From: Apricaphanius iberus
Taxonomy: Eukaryota; Chordata; Actinopteri; Cyprinodontiformes; Aphaniidae
Length of the DNA: 64,000 nucleotides
Direction: 5' to 3'
NCBI GenBank assembly: GCA_028564705.1
Contig: JAPXFQ010001942.1
Coordinates: forward strand, 29,401-93,400
Numbering within the stretch: the stretch's first letter is position 1; every line of letters starts with the position of its first letter. A program made the position numbers and the translations under genes. A model generated the notes under the pieces. That model made no database searches and was not told the origin of the DNA. It saw only the letters and a list, made by a program, of their open reading frames with translations. This document shows, one piece after another, positions 1 through 11,060 of the stretch.

Positions 1-428
1 ACAGTTAGGGAGCAAACAGGGGTGATGTTTAGGGGACAGAACGCAGGCCAGGTTCAAGATCAGGAACAAGAACATGGAACGCCCAAAGGCGGTGACAAAG
101 ATGAAGACAGATGGTGTGCGCTGACAGTGCTTACACACCGAACGCGATAGACGCGACCAAAAAGCCTGACATGCCCCTAGCTGGTCGCCATAACATTGGC
201 ACCTTGAAGCGTGTCCAAAGCAAACTTGTCACACTTTAAAATAAGCCGTTTTCACGCGCATGAAGCAGAAATGTGGAAGTATCCTGACCGGGACCGCTCC
301 ACTGCCCTCCTCCTCCTCCACCCTCCTTCCCCTGACCCTCCAGGAGCTCCCAGAGGACTCTGGTCTATGAGCTGACCACGTTAAATGTCGGGTCCACTGC
401 TGCGGGGGTAGACCCAGTCGAGCTGTGG
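1..428. other. Intergenic DNA, no gene seen
   Basis: Unique-looking, moderately G+C-balanced sequence with a short CTCC-rich stretch near 300-330. The open frames on the minus strand overlap the neighbouring inverted repeats and resemble no protein I know. Confidence 0.5.
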
Positions 429-537
429 TGGAAGGATGAACTGGACCAAAGGCTTGGTCCAGTTCATCCTTCCATCCTTCCTGGACCAAGGCTTGGACCA
501 AACTGGACGCTCCTCGTCCAGTTTGGTCCAAGCCTTG
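429..537. repeat. Two adjacent perfect inverted repeats (hairpin pair)
   Basis: The first hairpin has 21-base perfectly complementary arms at 429-449 and 454-474 around the 4-base loop AGGC. The second has 23-base perfect arms at 487-509 and 515-537 around the 5-base loop CTCCT. Both share the core GGACCAA..TTGG(A/T)CC, so they may derive from one repeated unit. Such long perfect arms suggest recent origin or conversion. No function can be assigned from sequence alone. Confidence 0.85.
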
Positions 538-3479
538 CCCCACCGCCACACCAAATACCAAGCTGAGCGGCTGTCCATCTGCATGCTGTCAGTAAAAGTT
601 TATATGTGAGCGGCGTGGGATGTGATTTGGTGAAGACATTACCAGGTCTGGGTGTCCAGGAGAGTAAGCTGTTTTACGGCCACAACGGCTCTTTTAAGAG
701 AACCCACAAACCTCTTAAGAGCTTTCCTGTTTAACCTCTTTATAATGTTTATTTTTTTATCCCTGTCTCTGTATAAAAAACAGCTGGTGTCATGCAGCTT
801 GGTGTGATTAGCCGCAGTGTTTAGCAGTTTACATGTCTTGCTGATGCTGTGACTCCATTCACTCAGTCACAGCATCACTGACATCCCGTCAGCTGATTGG
901 TTGTTACTTGAAGCTGTAGTTGAGATTTCTGCAACTTCTGCGAGATCCATTGCTGGGAGAAACCACCCAGGTAACAGAATAGGGGTACTATCATTCAGTC
1001 TCCAACATATTTTTTCTCTGTATTTTAATAGGTAGCCCACCAGGATCAGCCATCCTAACACTTCTTTTGCTACTCCTTAAGAACTTTTAGCAATCTCACT
1101 TCACACCAGAAATGATCTCAATGGTAAATCTAGCAAAGTAAATTATATTGTTTGTTCTGGTAATTTTAGTTGATGTCAGTGAGTTTAATAACCTGCAAAA
1201 AAACCATAACTTTTCATTCTAAAGTGGTTATCAGTCATTATTGTGTGTTCTTTATTGTGCTTTGCTTGAGCCAGTGCTTGAACTATGTTGAACCTTTGGA
1301 TTGTTGAATGTTTCTAGATTGACACCAAAAGGTAATTGAGACTAACATTTTACCTTACTAATTTGTATCTGCTCTGCAGGTGGCGCCTTGGAACTACTCA
1401 TTGAATTGGTAGTAATAATGAGAATTAATAACTGTCTTTGAACCACTATTAATATTGCTGATAACTAAGCTAGCAGATTCCAACAACAGTACAACACTGA
1501 TTTAAAATGTTCTCTAGCCACAGAGGGAAAGTCTGATTGAAGGAGATGATGGTAACTCAGTCAGTGTAAAAAAAGAAGAAGTTTCCCCTTTACTTTGAGA
1601 TGATGCTTTTGCACCTGGATGGACCTCAGTAGTTTTTAGAGTCTGGATACGGCCTTGATAGCAGCACAAATCCATTTAAGTTTCAAGTGAGAAGAGTTGA
1701 TGTTTTACAACATCCAGTAGTGAGACTAATCATCGGTGCTTCCAACACAAAACCAATGCTGTTAAAGAAAATAAGTGAAAAGAAAACCACTGTTGTGCAG
1801 TGGAGCAGCGCAGCAGATCCACGTCCTGCTGTGAGAACAGGTTGGTAGGCTTTAGAATCAGACCTGGCTCTTTGCCCACCACCCACACTTTCTGACTCAC
1901 AGCCTCACTGCACAATGGATCCGTTCTTTGCACCTATCACCTATAATGCTCTTACGTCTTCCGTTATTGTCACCACATACCTGGGGGAACACACTGATAC
2001 ATCCCTCTATTCACGGCGAGCGACATCGTTCCCAGAATCATCCGAGCAGACTGCTGCCCCTTCTCTCCTCGCTTCTGTTTCTTTTCATCTCTCTCCTCTC
2101 CCCCAGCAGACGTGGGGCATTCATTATTTGTCCCCTAGCCCACTATGTTTTTCTTTACGATGATTTATAAATAGGGTGCCGATTAGCATATCAAAAGACA
2201 CGATGGCAGGGGGAAGCAGGGGGAGAGAGAGAGACCGAGGAGACAAAAAGATGTTGAAAGACGAAGGAAGAAGTAGGCAGAACAGTTTCTGGATGGAGCT
2301 CAGGTGTCATTCAACCTGTGTGTTGATATGAGGGATCACTGTAGCACGCTGCTTTGAAGTGCAAGCTGTAACTTCTAATTAATAGCAAGCCATAGTGACA
2401 TGTACTAGCTAGATAATGTGGTTTAGAGAGAACAGAGGTGTTGGACTTGGAAAAAAACATGTATTAAATCATGTCAGCAGCTATGGAATAAAACCCTTCT
2501 ATTGATCAATAGAAGGCTCCTTGGATATTATTCAGAGGGTTTTTCTAGCCAACCGAACTTTGAGAAGATTTTATCTCAGTGAGTAAATCTTTTCTGCATT
2601 GATTAAAGGAGAAATTACGTATTTTTACTCATAAATTAAAACAATTCCCTGATTTCCTACTAATATGTCAGAGGCACTGTTTGGTCAACCAAATGACCAG
2701 CATTTAAATGGAACAATAAAGTTCTGCACGACTACTTTTGATAACCAGTGTAGTGCTTTAAACAAGTGTGACCCAGATTAACAAACAGTGAGGCAAGATG
2801 TTTGTAAGGAGTCTTTAATGAAAATAAATCCAAATTTAGAGATTACAAGGAGCCATTATCAGGATTGGGAGCAAGGAGACTGGCAGGAACATGGAAACAG
2901 GAAAAACGGAGAAAGGACAGAGCAATCAAAATAATTTAGCAAGGTGTGAGGAAGAGAGATGAGCTTAGGCGCTGAGGTGGAAACGACAAAGAAACCTGAA
3001 GAGCTAATCAGAGGTTAGTGGTGGCAGCTGGGAGAGGGAGCATGCAGAGGATAAATTAGAAAAAAAAAGAAACAGCTTACTGGCTGGTTAAGGGGGAGAG
3101 AGACTAGTGGCACAGAAGGAGCAGAGCAGGAATAAACACGGACAGGCAACACATAATCCTAACAAACGATGGGAATGAATAAATGATCAAAATCAATAAA
3201 GCTAAGTACAATAAAAGAAGATGATAAAAAATGCAAACCCTAGAGACAAATACACAGACAATCCAATATCCTGACGACAAGTTCATATCTAATGGGTCTA
3301 TGTTTAGCCCCGACCATGCGAGGCCCTGTCTACACAGAGACGAAACCAAGTGTAGCAGCAACAACATTTAATCCGATAGGTGTCTAATCCACAAGGAGCC
3401 GGCCTTTCAGGACACTGTCAACAGTCATGTTTGAATTGGGTCCCAAAGTGGAAGAATCTTAAAACGTTGGGTGTCGAGG
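538..3479. other. Intergenic desert with one perfect palindrome
   Basis: No protein-coding gene is supported. It contains ordinary A/T-rich unique sequence, a GA-rich patch near 2220-2260, and a 22-base perfect palindrome at 2495-2516 (half-site CCTTCTATTGA). The stretch around 2100-2220 holds an AT-rich MEF2-like TTATAAATAG and a POU-like GATTAGCATA. It could be a regulatory element, but this rests on motif resemblance only. Confidence 0.45.
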
Positions 3480-3487
3480 ATTACAAG

Positions 3488-3600
3488 CTTTTCCGTCGGG
3501 CTATGTCACTGCAGTGAGACGCTCTGATTGGTTGGCGCACTGTGTCAAGTGCGTCACAAGCTCAGCTAGCGTAACTTCTGCGTTGCTTGCGCTGATTTGC
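3488..3600 (+). mobile_element. Fragment related to the Harbinger-like element at 57.7 kb
   Basis: The stretch reads GCTCTGATTGGTT, then a GTCA-containing spacer, then AGCTAG.GTAACTTCTGCG.TGCT. The same order of blocks occurs at about 57728-57800, downstream of the Harbinger transposase exon. I infer a non-autonomous or truncated relative of that element. No terminal repeats or target duplication could be fixed here. Confidence 0.45.
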
Positions 3601-5585
3601 TGATTTAAAGGATTTTGCCCAAAACTATTAAGACACTTAAAAACCATAAAGAGAACCTTAAAATCAATCCTAAAACATACGGGGAGCCAATGCAGTGATT
3701 TTAAGACTGCTTTAATGCGTTTGCCCCTTTACTGTAGCTAAGGAATTTTAATGTCTTAAAAAAGGATTTTAATCGTCCCGGATCCGATCACTTTTACAAT
3801 CCATTCCTTGAAACTTTCCCATCAGTAAACAGCAAATAAAACTGGAACAGATTACAAATCTAGCTGGTGAAATAATTGGCTTACCACAAACTCCACTGGC
3901 CCATCCGTATGAAAGATATGTGATCAGCACAACCATCTTCATCACATCCTCTCCATCATTCTTTCAGTCCTCTTTCATCAGGCAAGATCTACAAAGTTTT
4001 AGTTCCCCCCCCCCCCCCCCCCACGGGTCTATAAAAAAAGAATTTATTCCAACTGCAATCAAAGGCCTCAACAGTAAAGGGCATATATTCTTTAAATATG
4101 TTTTCTAAGTATCAATTTAGGTGATTTTAGGTTAGCCATACGTGGTCTTAGATCTGTTTCATATATGAGTGTAATTTTGATGTGGAGCCCTCTTAATGAT
4201 CAGTCTCTCTAACCTTTTGATGTCAAAAAAAAAAAAAGTATTCTGCTCCATTCTGTTTTACTGTTTAGCCTAACTTTTAAGTTTTAACTATGGGGGAGAG
4301 AAAACTGTGGGTCTGGGCACTGAGAATCTGACGCCTTCTGGAGATCATGAGCAACGGAGTGGATTTTGTGTTTGGAATGTAAATATAGCAGCTGTTCCCC
4401 ACGGATCTCAATATCCAATCAGAGCTGGCGCCTCATTGCATTCAAACATTGATAATGCCAGTTGCAGGAAGCTAACTGAGATGACCAATAGTGTTTATAG
4501 GACAGAAATGACTCCAGTAACAAAGATACTCGTGCGATATTACACATACCAGATTTCTAGTCATAAATAACAATAGTTCAGTTGAGAGCAAGAGTTCAAT
4601 ATATGCGCCCTCAATAATTAACTCATATCAGTAATGGACTACTAAACATAGCCTGGTTTTAGCCTCGATGCGTTTTGAACCAAAATATACAGAGAAACAA
4701 TTTTACTGTAAAAATACCACAAGGATTCAGTCTACCAACTCCCTTACTTTTCTACCTCTCTTCCTAGTAGCCAACAATACGTGTTAGGTGCACATATTGG
4801 CAGGACGTTTAAAAATAGGCCGCCGTATCTAGACTGGGAACCTTCATCCCTGTTCACCACACGTGTGAGCGGAGGCAGAGTGTCTTGAAGTGGAAACTGG
4901 GGCTTGTTTTGTTGCGGCAGGCCGGGCCCACTGGGACACCAAGGTGCGTCTGAGCCTGATTAACATCTGCCTTTTTCCTCCCGCCTCTCCACCGCAACAG
5001 TGAATGATTTTTCGGCCTGAAACCCGACAGGCTCCCACCGTGACTCCGGCATCCTGAAATGACACAGAGTGCAGCTCCATGTTTCCGAAAGGAGGAGACT
5101 CCTCCTGCTTGTATTATTTAGGCTGGGTGTACTCCCTGCAGCGCCTCTTTGGTTTCATTCTCTCTCTCTGACGCTACACCCTCCTTTTTCTCTTGGAGGC
5201 TCGTATCTGAATATTTCCATGTGCTCTCCACACCTCAGCCGTTTTTGAATAAACGGGAGTTGTACCTCACACCAAGATGCCTCTTGTTAAATAAATAAAT
5301 AGCTACGAACTGCCGCAGATTTAAGGCAAACTTGTAGGCATCGGGAGCATTTGTTTCCTTTTATTGTTATTGGTTCAGAGTGTAATAAGCTGCGTGTTGC
5401 ATGGATTGGGTGTCAGCATTGGTGTTGCAAGCTGTCCCATATAATGCTGATACCTTGCAAAATGTTAGAACATGGTGCATCACAGAACCCACTACGTTCA
5501 GTATTATTATTATATCAGTACAGCACAGCAGAAGGAAGTTGACATGTTCATTTTAGATATGAGTTTACATATATATTGTAAATAC
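3601..5585. other. Intergenic DNA with a C-tract, no gene seen
   Basis: It contains a poly-C run of about 17 bases ending near 4022 and a poly-A run at 4226-4238. The 4830-5110 part is richer in G+C and less repetitive than its surroundings and could be conserved non-coding sequence. No open frame shows a recognisable domain. Confidence 0.4.
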
Positions 5586-5800
5586 TGGAAATTACTGGAA
5601 GAAAACCTGATAGAGGCTGTGAAAGACTTAAGGCGGTACAGAGTAAGGATGTGTATAGGCAAGATTGTGGTGATACGATATATTGAGATATACTGAGAAT
5701 TTTTATTCATTTTTTACTGAATTGGAATGCAAAACCGAGAAGCCGAGTATCAATGCTGATACTTCTGCCACACAACAAATACATTGCATTGACAGAGATT
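5586..5800. mobile_element. Decayed DNA-transposon fragments (Tc1-like, then hAT-like)
   Basis: Positions 5594-5630 match the stretch of fish Tc1-like transposase DNA that reads GGAAGAAAACCTG.TAGAGGCTG, in plus orientation. Right after it, at 5643-5690, comes GGATGTGTATAGGCAAGA followed by a GATACGATATAT motif, which resembles termini of another abundant fish DNA-transposon family. Both are too short and mutated to give boundaries. Confidence 0.4.
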
Positions 5801-5910
5801 TTTTTTTCTCTCTGTTTGTTACTGCAAATGATATTGAATTAGATAAATAATACATTATTAATAAAAATGTCTACAAAAAATGTCAACTGAAAAATAAACT
5901 TTTACTTTGA

Positions 5911-5934
5911 ATACTAATACAGCTGTATTAGTAT
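5911..5934. repeat. 24-base perfect palindrome
   Basis: A perfect dyad centred on AGCT, with half-site ATACTAATACAG. It is followed by short TATTAGT repetitions. No associated gene or function is visible. Confidence 0.8.
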
Positions 5935-7440
5935 TAGTATTGTATTAGTTAAAACAACATATAATCTACGCCTTCTTTTTGATACCAATGGCTTGCCATA
6001 CACCTGGACCTGGACGGTTGGGCGGCGTGCGGTGCAGACTGGTTGCCTTCTGTGTCTGTGAGCAGTCTTAGACGGGGGAACGCATCGCTGCTCCGTGAAA
6101 AGAGAAGTCACATGTCATCACAAGTTGTTAAATTTGTCGCTATTCGCTTTTATTTTTGACAGAGAATTGGTAGTGTTCTAAAAACTCCCTGCAAATAGCT
6201 AAATTGGCAACACTGTCTGCAACTCCCCACTCCTCCTCACATCAACCCCCCCAAACATACTAGAAAGCAGCCAGCTTGTAATAAATATATAAGATTACAG
6301 CCTTCTATCTCCACTTCAGTGTGAGTTTAACCCCTAGCAGCTCAAGCACATGAAGCCCAAAGCATAAAAACGGATTTCACTTAAAGGCAACTGGCATACA
6401 GAAACAATAAAACTAAAGAATAAAAAAATGGATTAGCACACTAAAAATGAGTGTAATTAATTCATCGCAATAACCTGATAATTTGACACGCCTAAATAAA
6501 TTAGATAGAGTATCAACACTTTCTTACATCCCTAGGACAAAGTTTGCGAACGTTAAATAAAATCCCCCCAAAATAAGTTGAACTTTTTGGTTGTAAGCTG
6601 AAAAAAATAAAAAAGAATCATGGGATATAAATGTTTAACAAGGCCCTATATCGGTGATCAAATAACTCTTCATCTTTCAAATGTAAGATGTACAAATGCG
6701 AACCTGTAATATATATATATGTATTGCATACAGAAACCTGGAAAGCTGTGAGTAATTAGTGTGATGCGACCATTGAGCTCAGTAGGAACTCAGAATCGTT
6801 CGACTTTGATCCAAAATGCCCAGGGATCAGTGGTGTTTACTGTAATTTATCAGTTTATTTGATTCAAGAACAGGAAACTAAACTTTTGAGATGATTTATT
6901 AAAAATCTGGTTGCACAGAAGAGCTGGAAGGAATTTGTCTCAGGCCCCGTTCTGCGGAACACTTCATAATATTATCGCTTATTAAAATCAATGAAGATGG
7001 GAAAATCTTTCAGGCACGGCAATATTACTTTACCTTAAAGTTCAGTAGTTAAACTTCAGTTAAACTCAAAGCTCTTTGGTTTTACTCGATTTCCTCTGCT
7101 CAGTTCACTCTCCTCAGAGTGCATTACAAGAATGCACCTGTCTTAGAACGTGTTCTCATTTTATCACATTACAGTTTCAAACTTAGGGGTTTAATGTTCT
7201 CTAGCAAACCTCTGAAATGCTTCTTTTGTTATTCGAAAGGCCAGAAACCTAGAACTGCAGAACACAAATAAATTCTTATTCATAATGTATCTCACTCTTT
7301 GATGTTACCCTTTGCCAACTTGAATAAAGGTTTGCACTTGTGTTCGTCCAACTAGTTCAGATCAAAGCGTTGTCAACAATTATTATATAGATCAAATTGT
7401 ATTGCTATTGTTTTAGTGGCTGTATAGTTGGTAGAAAATT
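5935..7440. other. Intergenic DNA, no gene seen
   Basis: A/T-rich sequence without recognisable protein or RNA gene. It includes a short TA run near 6710-6721. Confidence 0.45.
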
Positions 7441-7500
7441 ACAGCTGTTGGATGGCCTTACAGTAACAAGGTTTTGAGTTCAAATCCTGGTATTTACATT
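7441..7500 (+). repeat. Possible tRNA-type SINE fragment (B-box only)
   Basis: The motif GAGTTCAAATCC at 7476-7487 resembles a RNA polymerase III B-box. It is followed by CTGG, as in tRNA T-arm-like SINE heads. No convincing A-box is present, so this is a weak call. Confidence 0.25.
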
Positions 7501-7686
7501 AAGTTGTAAGTTGTTAAAAGTTGTAAGGTATATATTATGACTCTTTGTTTATGGTGATGCTGTGGTTATTGAAGGATTTCAATCTATATTCAATTTAAAC
7601 CTTAACTCTATAAGTTCTATGCGTGTTCATTTTTATCAGAGAGGAGATGAGAGTAATTTAATTTTCTTTAGATTTTAATACAAGAA

Positions 7687-7788
7687 ATCAAATACTAGAT
7701 CACAGAGTACCGTAAAACAGATCAAATACTAGTTTACAGAATTTCTTAAAACAGATTAGATATTTAGCTTACAGAGGGGTATAAATTA
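7687..7788. repeat. Three-copy 34-bp tandem repeat
   Basis: Three adjacent 34-base units start at 7687, 7721 and 7755. Each begins ATCAAATACTAG or a mutated form and contains TTACAGA or CACAGAG. Units 1 and 2 are clearly alike and unit 3 is more diverged. This is a small degenerate minisatellite. Confidence 0.7.
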
Positions 7789-8689
7789 CCCTCTCTGGGT
7801 CACCCTACCAAAGAATGAAAGAGTATATAGAAACATTAAGTTTTATATTTTAACACAAAGTTAGAGAAACTCCCCCCTAACTTTACATTTGGCACACAAA
7901 ACATGATTGGTTCATTCAAACTTTTGCCAAGACCAGCCTCCTTACAACCATACATGCATAATTAATTACCTTCCTTTTATTCTACTTAAATCATCACTTT
8001 ACAAACCAGCTCTAACTAGAGTTTCTGCTGACCGTTACTTCTTACATCCTTCCATTGTCAATTGTATGGTGATGCTTTCTGCCTGTGCTTTCCTGCTCAA
8101 TGTCCTGTTTTTCTGTGACCCAAACAAGAGCTGACTCTGCAAAATACCTCTAAAACAATCTTAAAAGTATAATTAAAAAGTATGGTCAGTAAAACACCTC
8201 AATCAAACATTAATAGACGTTTAATATACTTCATTATTAAGGATCTCCAGTAGCAGTCGGTCTTGCAACAAATCTGAAGAAGTCCCTTACTGAAGAATGT
8301 TGCTGCATGAATCTTTAATGACTATCATCACATGTTGGCAAGCACTGCTAATCCGCCCCATTTGGTTTTGCCTCTCCTCTTCAAATCGTTGTCTGGCCCT
8401 ATTGTTAGGATGCACCATTCTTATGTACTGTTATTGGTATCGGTTCAAGTTAACTGATATCAGGAACTGATACTTAAAATGTGTAAAGTGTGCAATAATT
8501 TCACAGAAAATGTTTTTTTTTCACTTGAAATTTTAGTTTTATGGTCATTTTAATACATTTTTTTAATATAATTTACCATAATTTGTTGTAACAATTGCAT
8601 TTTTATTGGGGTAGTAGAAGTATCGATATTGGTACTTGGTATCGGCAAGTACTCAAGTACATATTTCATAAATATCAGCAATTACAATG
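7789..8689. other. Intergenic DNA with a decayed dispersed repeat
   Basis: From about 8405 to 8660 there is GGATGCACCATT, then TATTGGTATCGGT and later ATCGATATTGGTACTTGGTATCGG. Such strings are typical of a decayed fish hAT-type repeat. Related words (GATACTTGAAATGTG, TTTCACAGAAAATGTTT, TTGCATCCCTGG) recur at 15395-15475. No gene is seen. Confidence 0.4.
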
Positions 8690-8990
8690 ATTTGCACAAC
8701 TTTTAATCACCCATGCCTTCCGAACACACAGTCCAATATCGGTCGAAGTACAATAAAAGCTCTAGGACAAATTTGTTCAAATGCAATACAAGGAATATGG
8801 AAAAAAGTACCTAAAATTTGGCGCTTTTTGCAAAATGGCTGACTTCCTGTTGGATAAAGTCAATTGGCCCAAGAGGCTTTTTTGTGGCTCCTGGCATGTG
8901 CTAACAAAATCCTGAAGTCCATCCATGTCAGTCAATTTAGTGGGTGGGGCTAATTATTTAAATTTAATAGGGGGTGCTAAAGAGCCAAAA
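8690..8990 (+). repeat. Dispersed repeat, copy A
   Basis: This block shares an ordered series of words with 10190-10400: ATCAC.CATGCCTT, CTCTAGGA, TT.TTCA.ATG, AAAATGGCT and CAAGAG.CTTTTT. The two copies are in the same orientation and clearly diverged. They belong to a medium-copy non-coding fish repeat whose class I cannot name. Confidence 0.5.
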
Positions 8991-10189
8991 GTGACATTTA
9001 TCCACCTTATTTCCATGGAACTACCATCAGGACATAAATGTCATCAAGCATGCCAAGTTTGGGAGAGGGTGCTCGCTGCAGAACCACAAAGGCGGAGCTG
9101 AACCAGAAGGTGGATCTGCACCAGAGTGAGCCCCGCCCATTCCACCACAGTTAGTCCCGCCCCTAGTCGGTGCAGGCAGACCCACCTGACTTGTTGATAG
9201 AGGCTGGATTGGAGCTCAAGTGCATTGTGATCGATTGTGAGCAAGTGATTGAACTGACATAATAGCTGTAAGTAACCCAACGTAAGAGAAACATAATTCT
9301 TAAGTTAAAATTGTTTCTACGACGTCATTATGTCAACTAAAGCATTACGTTATTTTTTTTATGTTTATCTTGCAATGCGTGCTAAATGTCGGTAATTGCA
9401 ACACGGTACTTCTGCTAACGTAGCTAGGATGGTAGACTTTCACAGTGCACTTGTTCAGCACTAAATGAAATAAAATAAAAATGTGCTCAGCGTGTTTTTC
9501 TGGACCATAAGTTGCTCCTGAGAAAAACCATTCCTCTAGCTGTGGGTATGTAGCCTTTAGCCCACAATTAGCTTTCTTTGTTATTTTCATTGCAGGAAGA
9601 GTAACCTCCGCTTTTCACCCTACGTTTCTCGCTCACTCCAATCTTTTTTTCTGCTGCTCAATTATCGTTTTGGGGCATTTATTTTCTTTTTCTCTATGGT
9701 ACAGGTGTAACAAATACCAGTTCACAAGCATAGAGCGCCCTCTGGCGGTTGAAGCTGTTTTAAATGATGAACGTGTTAGATTCTGTGCTTTGGTATAAGT
9801 CGCTGGACCAGCTCAACTAAAAACAGTGCAGGGCCCCAAAGTGTGAAAAACCCACTTCTTATTATAAGTTTAACAGTGATCAGATTAAATTTAAGAGATT
9901 TATGTTTATTTATGATGTTATGGTGTGTTTTCTGTGTCACCTTTGGACATTCCAATCTGGACTTCATTGTGTCCAAAGTGACCAAGATAACAGTCTGTGA
10001 CTAAAGAACACAACTTTTCCAATGGGCCTGGCTATAACATAATCAAAATATTGCCATGCAGATGGGTTACGGATCATGTTTCCGTCATAGCCATGCATTT
10101 TGGTGCAGATAACTTGTTTATTATATCAATTTCATGTTTTATGACGAGACATCAGACTCTGAGTTCCCGCCCCCACTATACACCATCAG

Positions 10190-10400
10190 TTATTACGATT
10201 CGTACAACTTTAAATCACACATGCCTTTTGAAAACATATACCAGCCTTGTTGTGTTTACGATTAAATCTCTAGGAGGAGTTTATTCAGATGTAACATGAG
10301 TAAAACACCAAAATGGTGACTTTGACCTAAAATGGCTTGCTGCTGGTTTTGGGACATTGCTCCAAGAGACTTTTTCATCCATCCAAATGTGCAGAATATG
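10190..10400 (+). repeat. Dispersed repeat, copy B
   Basis: Partner of the block at 8690-8990, with the same order of conserved words and the same strand. About 1.2 kb of unrelated sequence separates the two copies (8991-10189, no gene seen). A tandem duplication or two independent insertions would both explain it. Confidence 0.5.
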
Positions 10401-10477
10401 TGCTGACACGCAGCTGCAGGGGATCAGGAATTGGTTTCGTTCTGGCACAGTCCTGAGCAGCCTCTCTGACTCGTCTG

Positions 10478-10632
10478 GGGGGGGGGGGGGGGGGGGCCGG
10501 GGGCAAAATATGGTCAGTTTTGTGGCAAGAATAAACAGAGAATATACAATAGACCGTTGCACCGCCTTCGGTGCTTAGGCCAGTCTTTCACACATATATA
10601 TATACTGTGTATATATATATATATGAAAGACT
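10478..10632. repeat. G-tract and TA-rich palindrome
   Basis: A poly-G run of about 18 bases begins near 10479. At about 10582-10632 the arms AGTCTTTCA and TGAAAGACT enclose a TA-rich imperfect palindrome. Both are simple-sequence structures without an associated gene. Confidence 0.7.
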
Positions 10633-10892
10633 AGGTTGCTCTCTTGTGCTCAGTGAGTTCCACTGTGGTATACCATGATAGGATGCAATCTTGGCAATAG
10701 ATCCAGTTGGGAAATTTCCTCACGCCTAAATTGTCCACAGTCAGCTCTTAGCGTTGTTATAAGAAAATGGAAGTGACTGGAAACAACAGCGAGTCAGCCA
10801 AGATGGTTTCTGGGTCAACGGACGCACCACAACCGAGACGGAGTTTGTATAAATGTAGACCGATGAATGCTAAGAATTAATCAGTTTTTTTT

Positions 10893-11060
10893 GGGGGGGA
10901 AGCACGGTGGTGCAGCTCACCTCACAGGTAGAAGGTCCTGGGTTCGATTCCTGCCAGGGACGAGGATGTGATGTTCCTCCATATCATCAGCACCCACACC
11001 CTGGGTGGGGTTGGCAAAAGGGCCTTTCTGTGTGAAGTTTGCATGTTCCATTTGCTCTGT
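10893..11060 (+). repeat. tRNA-type SINE-like repeat
   Basis: The stretch starts AAGCACGGTGGTGCAG and has an exact B-box GGTTCGATTCC at 10941-10951. It ends with GGCCTTTCTGTGTG.AGTTTGCATGTTC. This combination is a very common dispersed repeat in teleost genomes. It is truncated at its 3' side, and no target duplication was found. Confidence 0.65.

Noticed and set aside
7687..7788. CRISPR-like array
   Set aside because: Units are contiguous and diverged, without spacers, in a vertebrate genome.
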